NCBI GenBank assembly: GCA_002501065.1
Contig: DLRK01000043.1
Coordinates: 44,728-108,727 of the forward strand
Source: Akkermansiaceae bacterium UBA7890
GTDB lineage: Bacteria; Verrucomicrobiota; Verrucomicrobiia; Verrucomicrobiales; Akkermansiaceae
DNA length: 64,000 nt
Direction of reading: 5' to 3'
Shown in pieces: positions 9,336 to 17,747 of this stretch. The translations under genes and the position numbers were made by a program. Every line of letters begins with the position of its first letter. Position 1 is the first letter of the stretch. Below the pieces are notes generated by a model. It had not been told where the DNA came from and did not search any database. It worked only from the letters and a program-made list of their open reading frames with translations.

Positions 9336-9857
9336 ATGAAAGTGGAGGGTGCCAATCTCAAGGAGACGCGGGAACGTTTTGTCGAGCAGTGGGGGGTGAT
9401 GGGCACGAAGTGGGGTATTAATCGGACGATGGCGCAGATCCATGCTCTCCTGATGACTAATCCGGAGCCTATGAGCACGGATGAGGTGATGACGGAATTG
9501 GCCATCAGCCGGGGAAACGCCCACACCAATCTCAAGGAACTGGTGAGCTGGGGCTTGATCCGTATTGTGACTCGAAAGGGTGACCGCAAGGAATACTTTG
9601 AGGCGGAATTGGATGTCTGGGAGATCTTCCGGAGGATCGTGCAGGAGCGGAAACGGCGGGAAATTGATCCTGCCCTCGACCTGCTTCAGAACTGCCTTGC
9701 CGAGAGCAAGGGGATCAAAAGCGCGGGAGGGCGCGCTTTTCATGATCAGATGCAGTCACTTGAGGAGTTCGTGAGCTTTGCCTCGAAAATGTCGGACAGG
9801 GTTGCCAGCATGCCCCACGGGAAGGCGATGCAACTCGCGATGAAACTCTTCGGGTGA
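9336..9857 (+). CDS. GbsR/MarR family transcriptional regulator
   Basis: This 173-residue protein carries a winged helix-turn-helix near residues 25-90. The recognition-helix region MTELAISRGNAHTNLKELVSWGLI and the wing IVTRKGDRKEYF are typical of GbsR-like MarR relatives. The C-terminal half is helical and probably dimerises the protein. Related regulators control glycine-betaine or envelope-stress genes, but the target here is unknown. It is a single gene with its own promoter just upstream, followed by the AI-2E family transporter 280 bases later on the same strand. Confidence 0.88.
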   Translation: MKVEGANLKETRERFVEQWGVMGTKWGINRTMAQIHALLMTNPEPMSTDEVMTELAISRGNAHTNLKELVSWGLIRIVTRKGDRKEYFEAELDVWEIFRRIVQERKRREIDPALDLLQNCLAESKGIKSAGGRAFHDQMQSLEEFVSFASKMSDRVASMPHGKAMQLAMKLFG

Positions 9858-9874
9858 ACAAGAATTTCCTGTAG

Positions 9875-9896
9875 CCCGCCGGATGCGGAAGGCGGG
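9875..9896 (+). other. GC-rich hairpin after the GbsR-like gene
   Basis: CCCGCC at 9875-9880 pairs with GGCGGG at 9891-9896 around a 10-base loop, 17 bases after the stop codon. There is no T-run after it, so it is at best a weak or Rho-assisted terminator. The remaining bases to 10137 hold no gene I can support; a second small hairpin (CGGAGG 10102-10107 with CCTCCG 10120-10125) lies just before the next start. Confidence 0.3.
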
Positions 9897-10137
9897 TAAT
9901 TCCCCCTTCCGAAATGAGTCCAAACTGGCCGAAGAGTCGGCGAATCATTCCGGGGAGATTCAATTCGTATGGGATTCATCTGGCGTCGGGCGCCCTGGTT
10001 GATGCCTGGCTGAGTTCCCGGGGGACCTTGGGGGGCTGAAAAAGTTTGGTTTGGCAAAATGAATTCTTTGTGGAGGGGGCGAACCTGGATTAAGGTAGCT
10101 CCGGAGGGCTGGGTAGCAGCCTCCGTAGACAGGTTAC

Positions 10138-11325
10138 GTGACTGGACGACGAAAATTAGACGCGGGGATTCGCACTTTGCTTGTCCTGGCCAGCGTGGTG
10201 ATCGTGATCGCCGGGTTGAAGGCGGCAGGCAGCTTCTTTGCGCCTCTCCTTCTGGCGTTGTTTATCGCAACAGTCAGTTTTCCCATCACAGCCTGGCTCA
10301 GGAAACATAAGGTTCCGCGCGTCCTTGCGGTGATTGCCACCGTGCTGGTAGATTTCGCCTTTCTCGCCGGTGTAGTCCTGATCGGGGTCGCCCTCATCGG
10401 GGAATTGCAGGAAAAGTGGGAAAGCAAGTACCAGGTGCAGAGCACCCAGAAACTCAAGCAGGCGGAGGATTGGGCGGTCGATACCATTGTCAAGTGGTCT
10501 GACATCTCTGAGGAGGAGGCCAGAAAGAACGTGCGTACTTACGTAACCGAGGATCTCACGCAGCAGCTCAGCAACATCAAGGTGGAGGATATCGTCGACC
10601 TCGGCACCAACGTGGTTGGTCGAGTCACGGCCTTTCTTGGAGCAGCCTTCATTGTGGTTCTTTTCACCGTCTTCATGCTGACGGAGGCTCGAATGTTCGG
10701 GAGACGCCTCAGCCTCATCGCGGAGGCCCGCGGACCTAATTTTGAGCGCATGCTCTTTGCCGGGAAGGACATCCAGCGTTTTCTGGGCATTAAGACTATT
10801 GTGAGCCTGACGACTGGATTTCTTGCTGGTTTCCTCTGTTGGGCTGCGGGACTGGATTTCTTCATTCTGTGGGGGATTCTCGCCTGGGGCCTCAACTACA
10901 TTCCCGTCATGGGTTCGATCGTGGCAGGTATTCCTCCCACCATCCTTGCCCTGGTCCTCACGGGATGGCCCAGCGCGGTGGCGGTGGGTGTGGGTTACAT
11001 CGCAATCAACGCCTTCCTTGGAAATTTTGTGGAACCCATGATGATGGGGCGCCGCTTCGGGCTTTCGACCCTGGTTGTCATTGTGTCCGTGATGTTCTGG
11101 GGTTGGGTCTGGGGGCCGGTTGGGATGTTTCTGGCGGTGCCCATCATGATGATGTTGAAGGTCTTCCTCGAGAATAGCTATGAGTTCCGATGGATCGCAG
11201 TGGCCATCAGCAAGGAAAAACGGGAATCAGGCGATGACGAGCAGGAGTTGAAGGAGGCGGTGGAAGCGGCGGATGGCGCCAACCTGCCGGAAGGAGCGGC
11301 TCCGGAAGGCGGAGCCTCCCGGTAG
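10138..11325 (+). CDS. AI-2E family transporter
   Basis: This 395-residue membrane protein belongs to the AI-2E/PerM/YdiK family, which includes quorum-signal exporters and Na+/H+ antiporters. Two N-terminal helices (about 10-60) precede a soluble stretch. The conserved core then includes FLGIKTIVSLTTGFLAG, WGILAWGLNYIPVMGSIVAGIPP and the C-terminal block EPMMMGRRFGLSTLVVIVS, where the GxxxGLSplvvlls signature is clear. The last 50 residues are hydrophilic and acidic, then Ala/Gly-rich. The only plausible start is GTG 10138, since no in-frame ATG lies upstream. The specific substrate cannot be assigned. Confidence 0.88.
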   Translation: MTGRRKLDAGIRTLLVLASVVIVIAGLKAAGSFFAPLLLALFIATVSFPITAWLRKHKVPRVLAVIATVLVDFAFLAGVVLIGVALIGELQEKWESKYQVQSTQKLKQAEDWAVDTIVKWSDISEEEARKNVRTYVTEDLTQQLSNIKVEDIVDLGTNVVGRVTAFLGAAFIVVLFTVFMLTEARMFGRRLSLIAEARGPNFERMLFAGKDIQRFLGIKTIVSLTTGFLAGFLCWAAGLDFFILWGILAWGLNYIPVMGSIVAGIPPTILALVLTGWPSAVAVGVGYIAINAFLGNFVEPMMMGRRFGLSTLVVIVSVMFWGWVWGPVGMFLAVPIMMMLKVFLENSYEFRWIAVAISKEKRESGDDEQELKEAVEAADGANLPEGAAPEGGASR

Positions 11326-11399
11326 GAACGGAGTTCAATCCGGGGCACATCCGGGTGGGCATGTTAACCGCCCGGGCTCTTTGTGGTAGGCGAGTCTGG

Positions 11400-11590
11400 A
11401 TGATCTGGTTTCTGGGATTTGTCGTCCTTTTTCTCACCGTAGTCGAAGGAGTAATGGTGCGCAGGTTGGGGAACTGACCGATGAGTGCGCCAGGATCCTT
11501 GGATTGGAGGCACGCCCCGAAGGGGCGGCTGCGCTGCTCACGACGGTTCTCTTCCTTTGGTTGCTCGCCACGGGCCTCCAGGACAGTTAG
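11400..11590 (+). pseudogene. Small two-helix membrane ORF with apparent frameshift
   Basis: ATG 11400 opens a 25-codon frame, MIWFLGFVVLFLTVVEGVMV followed by RRLGN, ending at TGA 11475-11477. One extra G in the GGGG at 11468-11471 would move reading into a frame that continues with ELTDECARILGLEARPEG, then a second hydrophobic segment (AAALLTTVLFLWLLATGL) and a TAG at 11588-11590. The joined product would be about 63 residues with two membrane helices. As written it is either a disrupted gene, a sequencing indel, or two unrelated short frames; the GGGG site is not a canonical -1 slippery heptamer. It lies directly upstream of the MFS transporter. Confidence 0.35.
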
Positions 11591-11601
11591 AACCCTTCCG
11601 G

Positions 11602-12837
11602 ATGCCAATCGCTCCCTCTGAGAATCCCGCGAGGCGAACGTTTCTGTTCGATAACCTGCGAGCCTGGCCGGGCGGTTGCGTGGAGACGCTGGCGATGACC
11701 TTCCTGGTCCTGATCGCGGTGCGCGTTTTCCATGCGGAGGCCTGGCAGAAAGCCACTTTGGTGGCAGCCTCCAGTTGCGGCCTCCTTCTCAGCCTTTTCC
11801 CGGTCCAACTGGTGCGGAGGACGGGAATCTCGGTGAATGCGGGAACGGCGTTGCTCTGGTTCATGTCAGCAGGCGGGCTCCTGATCGCAGCTCTTGGGGG
11901 AAAGACAATGGGGGTCTTCCTGCCCTCCATGGTGGGGGCACTGCTCTGCATTACGTTGAGCATCCCGCTCATGTCGCAGATCTACCGAAAGCATTATCCC
12001 GATCGTTCCCGTGGTCGCCTGTTTGCCTCTACCGCCGTGGTGCGCAAGTCCTCCGCCCTCGTCGTGGCCGCAGTATTCGGCAAGGTGTTGGAGAATAACC
12101 TGGACGATTTCCGCTGGATTCTCCTGATCTATTCCCTCTGCTGTTGCCTCATGGCCGGGTGCGTCCTGGCCATGGAACGGGTTCATCTGCAACGAGCCAA
12201 CCAGATTCGGCTTTTTGGCGCCCTCGAACACGTGCGAGAGGACCGCATTTTTCGATCCATGCTCACTTCCTGGATGATCCTGGGGTTTGGAAACCTGCTC
12301 TGCTGGTCCATCTTTGTGGAGTATGTCTCCAATCCGGAATACGGCTATCGACTCACTGAATTCACCATCGCGTTCATCACCGGTTCTCTTCCTGAGATCA
12401 TGTTCCTCATTACCGTAGTGGCCTGGGGAATCATATTTGACCGCGCTAATTTCTTCGGGGTGCGCATGATCCTGAATCTTTTTTTCATAGGCGGAATCTT
12501 CTTTTATTTCTTCGTCCACGAGGTGTGGGCTCTCTGCATCGGGATCTCCCTGCACGGGATTGGCCGGGCCGGGGGCAATATTGCCTGGAGTCTCTGGGTC
12601 ACGAAGTTCGCCAAGGCCGAGCAGGTCGCTGAATACATGAGCGTGCACACCTTCTTCTGTGGTGTGCGTGGGGTCATTGCGCCCTTTGTAGCATTTCCGA
12701 TGATTGCAATATTGGGACCACGTTGGGTCGGTGGGGCGGGAGTGATCTGCATCTTCGTCGCTACTCTCATGATCTGGCCTCATCTTCGCATGAAGGGTGG
12801 AATCGGAGCCACTCCGTTGGAACCGGATCCGCGGTAG
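11602..12837 (+). CDS. MFS-type transporter
   Basis: This 411-residue protein has about eleven to twelve hydrophobic segments and short loops. The conserved half-loop between helices 2 and 3 is only weakly MFS-like (FPVQLVRRTGISVN), and the loop after helix 4 contains YRKHYPDRSRGRLFAST, where RGR resembles the central MFS motif. Substrate is unknown. The frame is open upstream to 11485, but that extension is Arg/Gly/Pro-rich and unlike a transporter N-terminus, so ATG 11602 (MPIAPSENPARR) is chosen. It converges with the alanine dehydrogenase gene 84 bases away; no clear terminator hairpin with a T-run is seen in that gap. Confidence 0.8.
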   Translation: MPIAPSENPARRTFLFDNLRAWPGGCVETLAMTFLVLIAVRVFHAEAWQKATLVAASSCGLLLSLFPVQLVRRTGISVNAGTALLWFMSAGGLLIAALGGKTMGVFLPSMVGALLCITLSIPLMSQIYRKHYPDRSRGRLFASTAVVRKSSALVVAAVFGKVLENNLDDFRWILLIYSLCCCLMAGCVLAMERVHLQRANQIRLFGALEHVREDRIFRSMLTSWMILGFGNLLCWSIFVEYVSNPEYGYRLTEFTIAFITGSLPEIMFLITVVAWGIIFDRANFFGVRMILNLFFIGGIFFYFFVHEVWALCIGISLHGIGRAGGNIAWSLWVTKFAKAEQVAEYMSVHTFFCGVRGVIAPFVAFPMIAILGPRWVGGAGVICIFVATLMIWPHLRMKGGIGATPLEPDPR

Positions 12838-12921
12838 TAGCAGGATCAACACCGGTTTGCACTTGGTTGCGAGGACGCTGCAGTCTCCGGGCTTGAGACG
12901 CAGGAGGCTGCTCAGGGTCCT

Positions 12922-14037
12922 CTAGTGTAACTCCAGAACCTCAGCGGGATTGACTGCCGAGAGACTGTGTGCCTCGCCGACCGGGCTACAAGTGAGCTTG
13001 CCCATGGTGCAGTTGATTCCCGACAGCAACTCGGGCTGGGCACGGCAGGCGTTCGGCAGGGTTTTGTCCGCCAGAAGCGTGATCCACCGCGTGGTCACAT
13101 TACTGAGTGCCTGGGTGGCTGTGCGGGAATAGGCGCCGGGCATGTTGGCCACGCAGTAGTGAAGGATGCCTTCCTCGAAATAGGTGGGATCATCGTGGGT
13201 GGTGGGGCGGCTTGTCTCGGAACAGCCGCCCTGATCGATGGCGATATCCACCAGGACACTTCCCGGGGCCATCTGTTGCAGCATCTCCCGGGTAATCAAC
13301 TTTGGCGCAGCGGCCCCCGGAATGAGCACTGCGCCGATGATGAGGTCGATCCGCGGGAGCAGGGACGCGATGTTGGCCTCAGTAGAGTAGAGGGTGTGCG
13401 CCTCCTGCAGGGCGATGTCGAGGAAGCGCATGCGCTCCACGTCCACCTCCACGATCGTGACATCGGCGCCGATTCCGGTGGCGACCCGGGCGGCGTTCAC
13501 CCCCGCGGTTCCGCCGCCGATCACCATGACGCGTCCGGGAGCGACTCCGGGAACGCCGCCGAGGAGGATGCCCCGACCGCCCCGGTGATTGGCGAGATGG
13601 TAGGAACCAACAATCGCAGCCATCCGACCGGCAAGTTCGCTCATGGGTTCAAGGAGGGGTAGACGGCCGGCGACCTCGAGGGTTTCGTAGGCGATCGCGG
13701 TGCACCCGCTGGCGGTGAGAGCCTCGGTAAGGCCCTTGTCGGCGGCAAGGTGCAGGTAAGTGAAAAGCGTGTGTTTTTCTCCAAGCAATGCCACTTCAGC
13801 GGGTTGCGGCTCTTTCACTTTCACGATGAGTTCAGCCTCCTGGAAAACGGCGGTGGCGGTGGGAGCAATCTCTGCCCCTGCGGCCTCATACTCCGCATTG
13901 AGATAGCTGGAGTCCGTGCCGGCACCCGTCTCTACCACCACCCGGTGCCCGCGCTTCACTAGCTCACCCGCCGAGGCTGGAATCATGCCCACGCGGTGCT
14001 CTTGTGATTTCACTTCTTTTGGAACTCCGATTGTCAT
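12922..14037 (-). CDS. ald: Alanine dehydrogenase
   Basis: The enzyme interconverts L-alanine and pyruvate plus ammonia with NAD. At 371 residues it has the standard length and begins with the family signature MTIGVPKEVKSQEHRVGM. The catalytic Lys75 (KVKEPQ) and His96 (YLHLAAD) fall at the same numbers as in the Bacillus enzyme. The NAD-binding Rossmann loop is MVIGGGTAGVNAA near residue 175. The start ATG at 14037 lies six bases after a TAGAAT -10 box with no Shine-Dalgarno. It is a single gene, convergent with the MFS gene and divergent from tRNA-Thr. Confidence 0.97.
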   Translation of the reverse strand: MTIGVPKEVKSQEHRVGMIPASAGELVKRGHRVVVETGAGTDSSYLNAEYEAAGAEIAPTATAVFQEAELIVKVKEPQPAEVALLGEKHTLFTYLHLAADKGLTEALTASGCTAIAYETLEVAGRLPLLEPMSELAGRMAAIVGSYHLANHRGGRGILLGGVPGVAPGRVMVIGGGTAGVNAARVATGIGADVTIVEVDVERMRFLDIALQEAHTLYSTEANIASLLPRIDLIIGAVLIPGAAAPKLITREMLQQMAPGSVLVDIAIDQGGCSETSRPTTHDDPTYFEEGILHYCVANMPGAYSRTATQALSNVTTRWITLLADKTLPNACRAQPELLSGINCTMGKLTCSPVGEAHSLSAVNPAEVLELH

Positions 14038-14043
14038 GAGGCG

Positions 14044-14072
14044 ATTCTAGCCCAGGGGCTCAGGGGGCTCCA
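14044..14072 (-). promoter_or_regulatory. Leaderless-type promoter of ald
   Basis: On the minus strand TAGAAT (14049-14044) matches five of six -10 bases, with a weak -35 TGGAGC (14072-14067) 17 bases upstream. Only six bases separate the -10 from the ATG, so the message should begin at or next to the start codon. Confidence 0.5.
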
Positions 14073-14080
14073 CCTCCGAC

Positions 14081-14110
14081 TTGCCGCCGGTCTGGAATCG
14101 GGCATACTGC
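14081..14110 (+). promoter_or_regulatory. Promoter of tRNA-Thr
   Basis: TTGCCG at 14081-14086 and TACTGC at 14105-14110 are separated by 18 bases. The -10 ends 16 bases before the mature tRNA start at 14127, a suitable distance for a short 5' trailer removed by RNase P. Confidence 0.5.
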
Positions 14111-14126
14111 CCCTGCCGCAAGGTCA

Positions 14127-14203
14127 GCCAGCTTAGCTTCAATTGGTAGAGCTCTCGACTTGTAATCGAGCGGTTGTCGGTTCGAGTCCGACAGCTGGCT
14201 CCA
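14127..14203 (+). tRNA. tRNA-Thr (UGU)
   Basis: The cloverleaf is complete. The acceptor stem pairs GCCAGCT (14127-14133) with AGCTGGC (14193-14199). The D arm lies at 14136-14152. The anticodon stem CTCGA (14154-14158) pairs with TCGAG (14166-14170) around a seven-base loop with anticodon TGT at 14161-14163. The T arm contains GGTTCGAGTCC. The CCA end is encoded at 14201-14203 after discriminator T14200. The anticodon UGU reads ACA-family threonine codons. It is a lone tRNA between ald and the 3' end of dnaE2. Confidence 0.96.
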
Positions 14204-14309
14204 GCGCCCCCCGGAGCGGAACGGGCAATGAAGGTTGCGGCGATGGGATTTGTTGAAGAGATCCGGGTTGCATGCCCGACCGCAGGGGCGAATCCGGATG
14301 TTTCCGGGG

Positions 14310-17300
14310 TTAATGAAAGTCGTGGCTGTGAGTATGGAGGTCAGAAGGAAATGACAAAGGCTCCACTGCAGTGGTGTAGAGAGTGTGGAGGTTGCCTTCA
14401 CCGGTCTGCATGCGCCCATGGCAGAGGAGAAAGCGTTCAGTGGTGATGACGGGTTGGTAATGGTGGAATGTGTCGCGGGGAATGAAAAGGTTGGCAATGC
14501 CGGTTTCATCTTCGAGAGAGATGAAGCAATGCCCCTTGGCTGTGCCGGGCCGCTGCCGGCAGATGACGAGACCGGCACATGTGATCTGCTGACCGTGAGG
14601 GATGGTGGGAAAATCGGAGGCTCTGAGAAGAGTCCCGTTCCGGAAGCTCGAAGGCGGAATGCCGGGTGATGCTTTTGCTGAGGGTCGTTGGTTTTCCACT
14701 GCCCAGGCCTTGCGGAGCAGGGACATGGGGTGGGGTCCCGTTGTGTGGCCCTGAGTAGCGTAGTCTGAGGAGAGCCTTTCCAGGGCGGTCATGCGGATGA
14801 GAGGGGTTGCGGATTGCCGGTTGTCCTGTGGGGGGGTGCAGGCAGATGGATCTTTCGCGGGGTGGGTTTCGGCCGATACCCTGGAGCGGTCGAAGAGATC
14901 TTCCTGCGGGTCCATCTCCACCTGCCAGAGGCCGTCCCGTCGGTGTTCTACTTCGGGGAGATCATTGAGGGCTCCGGCGGCGGCGAGGAGACGACGCTCC
15001 TTTCGATTGGGTTGCACGCGGCGGAGGAAGTCGGGAAGACTGGTGAACTGGGCATGGGAGCGGGTGTCCACGAGGCGTCCGGTGGTGGCGGTGGAGAGGT
15101 TTTTGAGGCGTTGGAGGCCGAGGCGGAGGGTCTGGTCGTCGAGGACGAGGGTTTCTCCGGCAGAATGGAGAACGGAGACTGGTCTGGCCCGGATGCCATG
15201 CCTGCGGGCGTCACGGAGGAGAGTGGCCACCGAGTAGAATCCCAACGGTTGATTGTTGATGAGACCGGCAAAGAACTCGGCAGGATGGTGGGCCTTAAGC
15301 CAGCAGGATGCGTAGGCAATGAGGGCAAAGGAGATGGAATGACTTTCGGGGAAGCCGTAGAGGGCAAAGGAACCGATGGACTTGACCACCTTTTTCTGGA
15401 CTGTGATGTCAATATTGCGCTCGGACATGCGGAGGATCAGCTTCCTGGAGATGTTCTCCATGCGTTGGTCAGAGCGCTTGAAGGCCATGGCGCGGCGCAG
15501 TTCGTCAGCCTCAGCGCCATCAAAACCCGCGATGATCATGGCCATGCGAAGGACCTGTTCCTGGAAGAGAGGAACACCGAGGGTGCGTTCCAGAACGGGT
15601 TGGAAGTCCGGATGGATGCAGTCGACCGGTTCGCGACCGTTGCGGCGGTTGAGATAGGGGTGCACGAGATCGCCCACGATTGGGCCGGGACGGATGAGAG
15701 CCACCTCGATAACGAGATCGTAGAAGTTCTTCGGTCGCATGATGGGCAGGGTGGCCATCTGGGCGCGGGACTCGACCTGGAAGGTGCCCACCGTGTCGGC
15801 GCGGCAGAGGAGGTCGAAGGTGGCCGGGTCGTCATGGGGAATGCGGGTGAGGTCGATGCTCTTGCCGCGCTGGTGACAGATGCGGAGGCTGTCTTCCATG
15901 GCGGCGAGCATGCCCAGGCCAAGGAGGTCGACTTTCACGATGCCGAGGTCTTCACAATCGTCCTTGTCCCATTGCGCGATGGTGCGGTTGGGCATGGCGG
16001 CCGGTTGCAGCGGAACAATGGAATCGAGTCCGTTATCGCAGATGATCATTCCACCCGAGTGCTGACCGAGGTGACGGGGGAAGGAGAGGACCTCATGGTA
16101 AAGGTGGAGGAGTGACTTGAAGCGGGGGTGGCCGGGAGGGACGCCGGATTGGGCGAAGGTTTCCTCGAGATGTTCGACCTTGTTCTTCGGATAGCAGCTG
16201 TCCATGGAGGGCCCGGCCAGGGGTGCACCTGATTCAGGATCTTCAATATCCAGTCCGGAAGGTTGTGGTTTGCCATTGTGTTCGCGGTGGATTCCGGAAG
16301 AGGAGGAGAGGTCGGAGAAGCGATCAGCGATGGAGTCGGGGAAGCCAAGGATCCTGGACATCTCGCGGAATGCAGATCGCGGCCGGTAGGTGATGACGTT
16401 GGCGGTCATGGCCGCCCCGCGGGGGGCGTATTTCCGGTAGACATGCTGGATGACGGCTTCGCGCCGTTCACCGGAAGGAAAGTCTATGTCGATATCCGGC
16501 CAGGACTTACGGTTTTCGGAGAGGAAACGCTCGAAGAGGAGATCGCTGCTGATGGGGTCACAGGCGGTGATTTCAAGGCAGTAGCAAACTGCAGAGTTGG
16601 CGGCCGAGCCACGTCCCTGGCAGAGAATGCCCTGGGACCTGGCAAACTGGACCAGTTCCCAGACGATGAGGAAGTAGCCTGAGAAACCGAGCCGGATGAT
16701 GAGCGCCAGTTCATGCTCAAGTTGCCGGCGGATCCTGGATCCGACTTTACCATAACGTTGACGGGCTCCGCGGAAGGTGAGTTCACGAAGAAGACCGGCT
16801 TCTTTCCCGGGAGGGAGCGGGTGTCCGTTTTCATGATAGGAGGGGAACCTGTAGTCCAGGTTTTCGAGGGTGAACTCAAGGCGATCGGCGAGGCGCTGGG
16901 TGTTGTGGAGAGCTTCGGGGTGATCCTGGAAGAGGGAGGAGACCTGTGAGGGGGACTTGAGGTGGCGCTCCGGGTTGGCTTCCAGGAGGGTGCCCGCCTG
17001 GTCGAGGGTGGTGTGGTGGCGCAGGCAGGTGAAGGCGTCAGCGAGGAGGCGGTCGCGGCGGCGGGCGAAAAGCGGGGCGTTGGATGCGAGGAGGGGGAGT
17101 TTGAGGTGAGCGGCGAGATCGATCAGGAGGCGGTTGCGTCGTTCCTCACCGCGGACATGGTGCCGGGTGAGGGTGAGATAGAGGTTTTCCGGTCCGAAGG
17201 TGTCGCGGAGCCAGATGGCGGTTTCGAGGAGGCTGGTTTTTGTGGAATGAGGGAGGGATTCCGGGGTCAGGAGGGCAACCAGGCCTTTGGTTTGAGGGCA

Positions 17301-17687
17301 AAATCCGGAAGGGAGGGAAGTTTCGGTTCCGGATTCTGTGTCCTGCGACGGTGATGCCGCCGAGCTGCTTGCACTGTCGGCACAATGCAGATCCGTAAGG
17401 AGTCGACAGAGGTTCTGGTAGCCGGTGCGGTTCTTGACGAGGAGAGGAATTCCAAGATGTGCGATTTGAGATTGAGGATCCGGCAATTCAGCGGTGGCTC
17501 CCACAAGGGAGCGGAGGCCGTGTTGTTGAGCGGCAAAGTGGGCCCGGGCGGATCCCTGGACTCCCATATGGTCGAGGAGAGCGATGGTTTGGTAGCCAAG
17601 TTCCGCTGCACGGCGGACAAGATCCTCCGGTTGACTGGCGCCCCGAAGGAAGGAGAAGGAGGAGCGGGCGTGGAGTTCGGTGAACAA
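14310..17687 (-). CDS. dnaE2: Error-prone DNA polymerase III alpha subunit DnaE2 (ImuC)
   Basis: This C-family polymerase carries out damage-induced mutagenic synthesis with ImuA and ImuB. It has 1125 residues. The N-terminal PHP domain starts with HARSSFSFLRGAS. The palm holds the catalytic pair in SWPDIDIDF and a later KVDLLGLG, the counterpart of the third acidic motif. The gap-rich C-terminal third contains an OB-fold. QEDLF at about 928-932 resembles the internal clamp-binding pentapeptide of replicative DnaE (QADMF). The start is a TTG at 17687; an in-frame TGA three codons upstream rules out any earlier start. It is the last gene of the cassette, 60 bases after imuB. Confidence 0.95.
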   Translation of the reverse strand: MFTELHARSSFSFLRGASQPEDLVRRAAELGYQTIALLDHMGVQGSARAHFAAQQHGLRSLVGATAELPDPQSQIAHLGIPLLVKNRTGYQNLCRLLTDLHCADSASSSAASPSQDTESGTETSLPSGFCPQTKGLVALLTPESLPHSTKTSLLETAIWLRDTFGPENLYLTLTRHHVRGEERRNRLLIDLAAHLKLPLLASNAPLFARRRDRLLADAFTCLRHHTTLDQAGTLLEANPERHLKSPSQVSSLFQDHPEALHNTQRLADRLEFTLENLDYRFPSYHENGHPLPPGKEAGLLRELTFRGARQRYGKVGSRIRRQLEHELALIIRLGFSGYFLIVWELVQFARSQGILCQGRGSAANSAVCYCLEITACDPISSDLLFERFLSENRKSWPDIDIDFPSGERREAVIQHVYRKYAPRGAAMTANVITYRPRSAFREMSRILGFPDSIADRFSDLSSSSGIHREHNGKPQPSGLDIEDPESGAPLAGPSMDSCYPKNKVEHLEETFAQSGVPPGHPRFKSLLHLYHEVLSFPRHLGQHSGGMIICDNGLDSIVPLQPAAMPNRTIAQWDKDDCEDLGIVKVDLLGLGMLAAMEDSLRICHQRGKSIDLTRIPHDDPATFDLLCRADTVGTFQVESRAQMATLPIMRPKNFYDLVIEVALIRPGPIVGDLVHPYLNRRNGREPVDCIHPDFQPVLERTLGVPLFQEQVLRMAMIIAGFDGAEADELRRAMAFKRSDQRMENISRKLILRMSERNIDITVQKKVVKSIGSFALYGFPESHSISFALIAYASCWLKAHHPAEFFAGLINNQPLGFYSVATLLRDARRHGIRARPVSVLHSAGETLVLDDQTLRLGLQRLKNLSTATTGRLVDTRSHAQFTSLPDFLRRVQPNRKERRLLAAAGALNDLPEVEHRRDGLWQVEMDPQEDLFDRSRVSAETHPAKDPSACTPPQDNRQSATPLIRMTALERLSSDYATQGHTTGPHPMSLLRKAWAVENQRPSAKASPGIPPSSFRNGTLLRASDFPTIPHGQQITCAGLVICRQRPGTAKGHCFISLEDETGIANLFIPRDTFHHYQPVITTERFLLCHGRMQTGEGNLHTLYTTAVEPLSFPSDLHTHSHDFH

Positions 17688-17747
17688 ATGCGGTCAAGGA
17701 TCGGGAGGCTCTGTCTTCGGCTGGCTCCTTCCGGGATCAGGCGGACT

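Noticed and set aside
9871..9896. Element resembling an enterobacterial REP unit (GCCGGATGCGG)
   Set aside because: Only one copy is seen and the similarity covers a few GC-rich bases; likely chance or a simple hairpin.
14127..14309. tRNA-Thr as an integration site for a mobile element
   Set aside because: No repeat of the tRNA 3' end, integrase or composition change is seen on either side; the neighbouring genes are ald and the mutasome.
14814..16115. Long open frame on the plus strand inside dnaE2
   Set aside because: It is the antisense of a conserved polymerase gene. Long shadow frames are expected in GC-rich coding DNA, and its product is Gly/Glu-rich with no domain.
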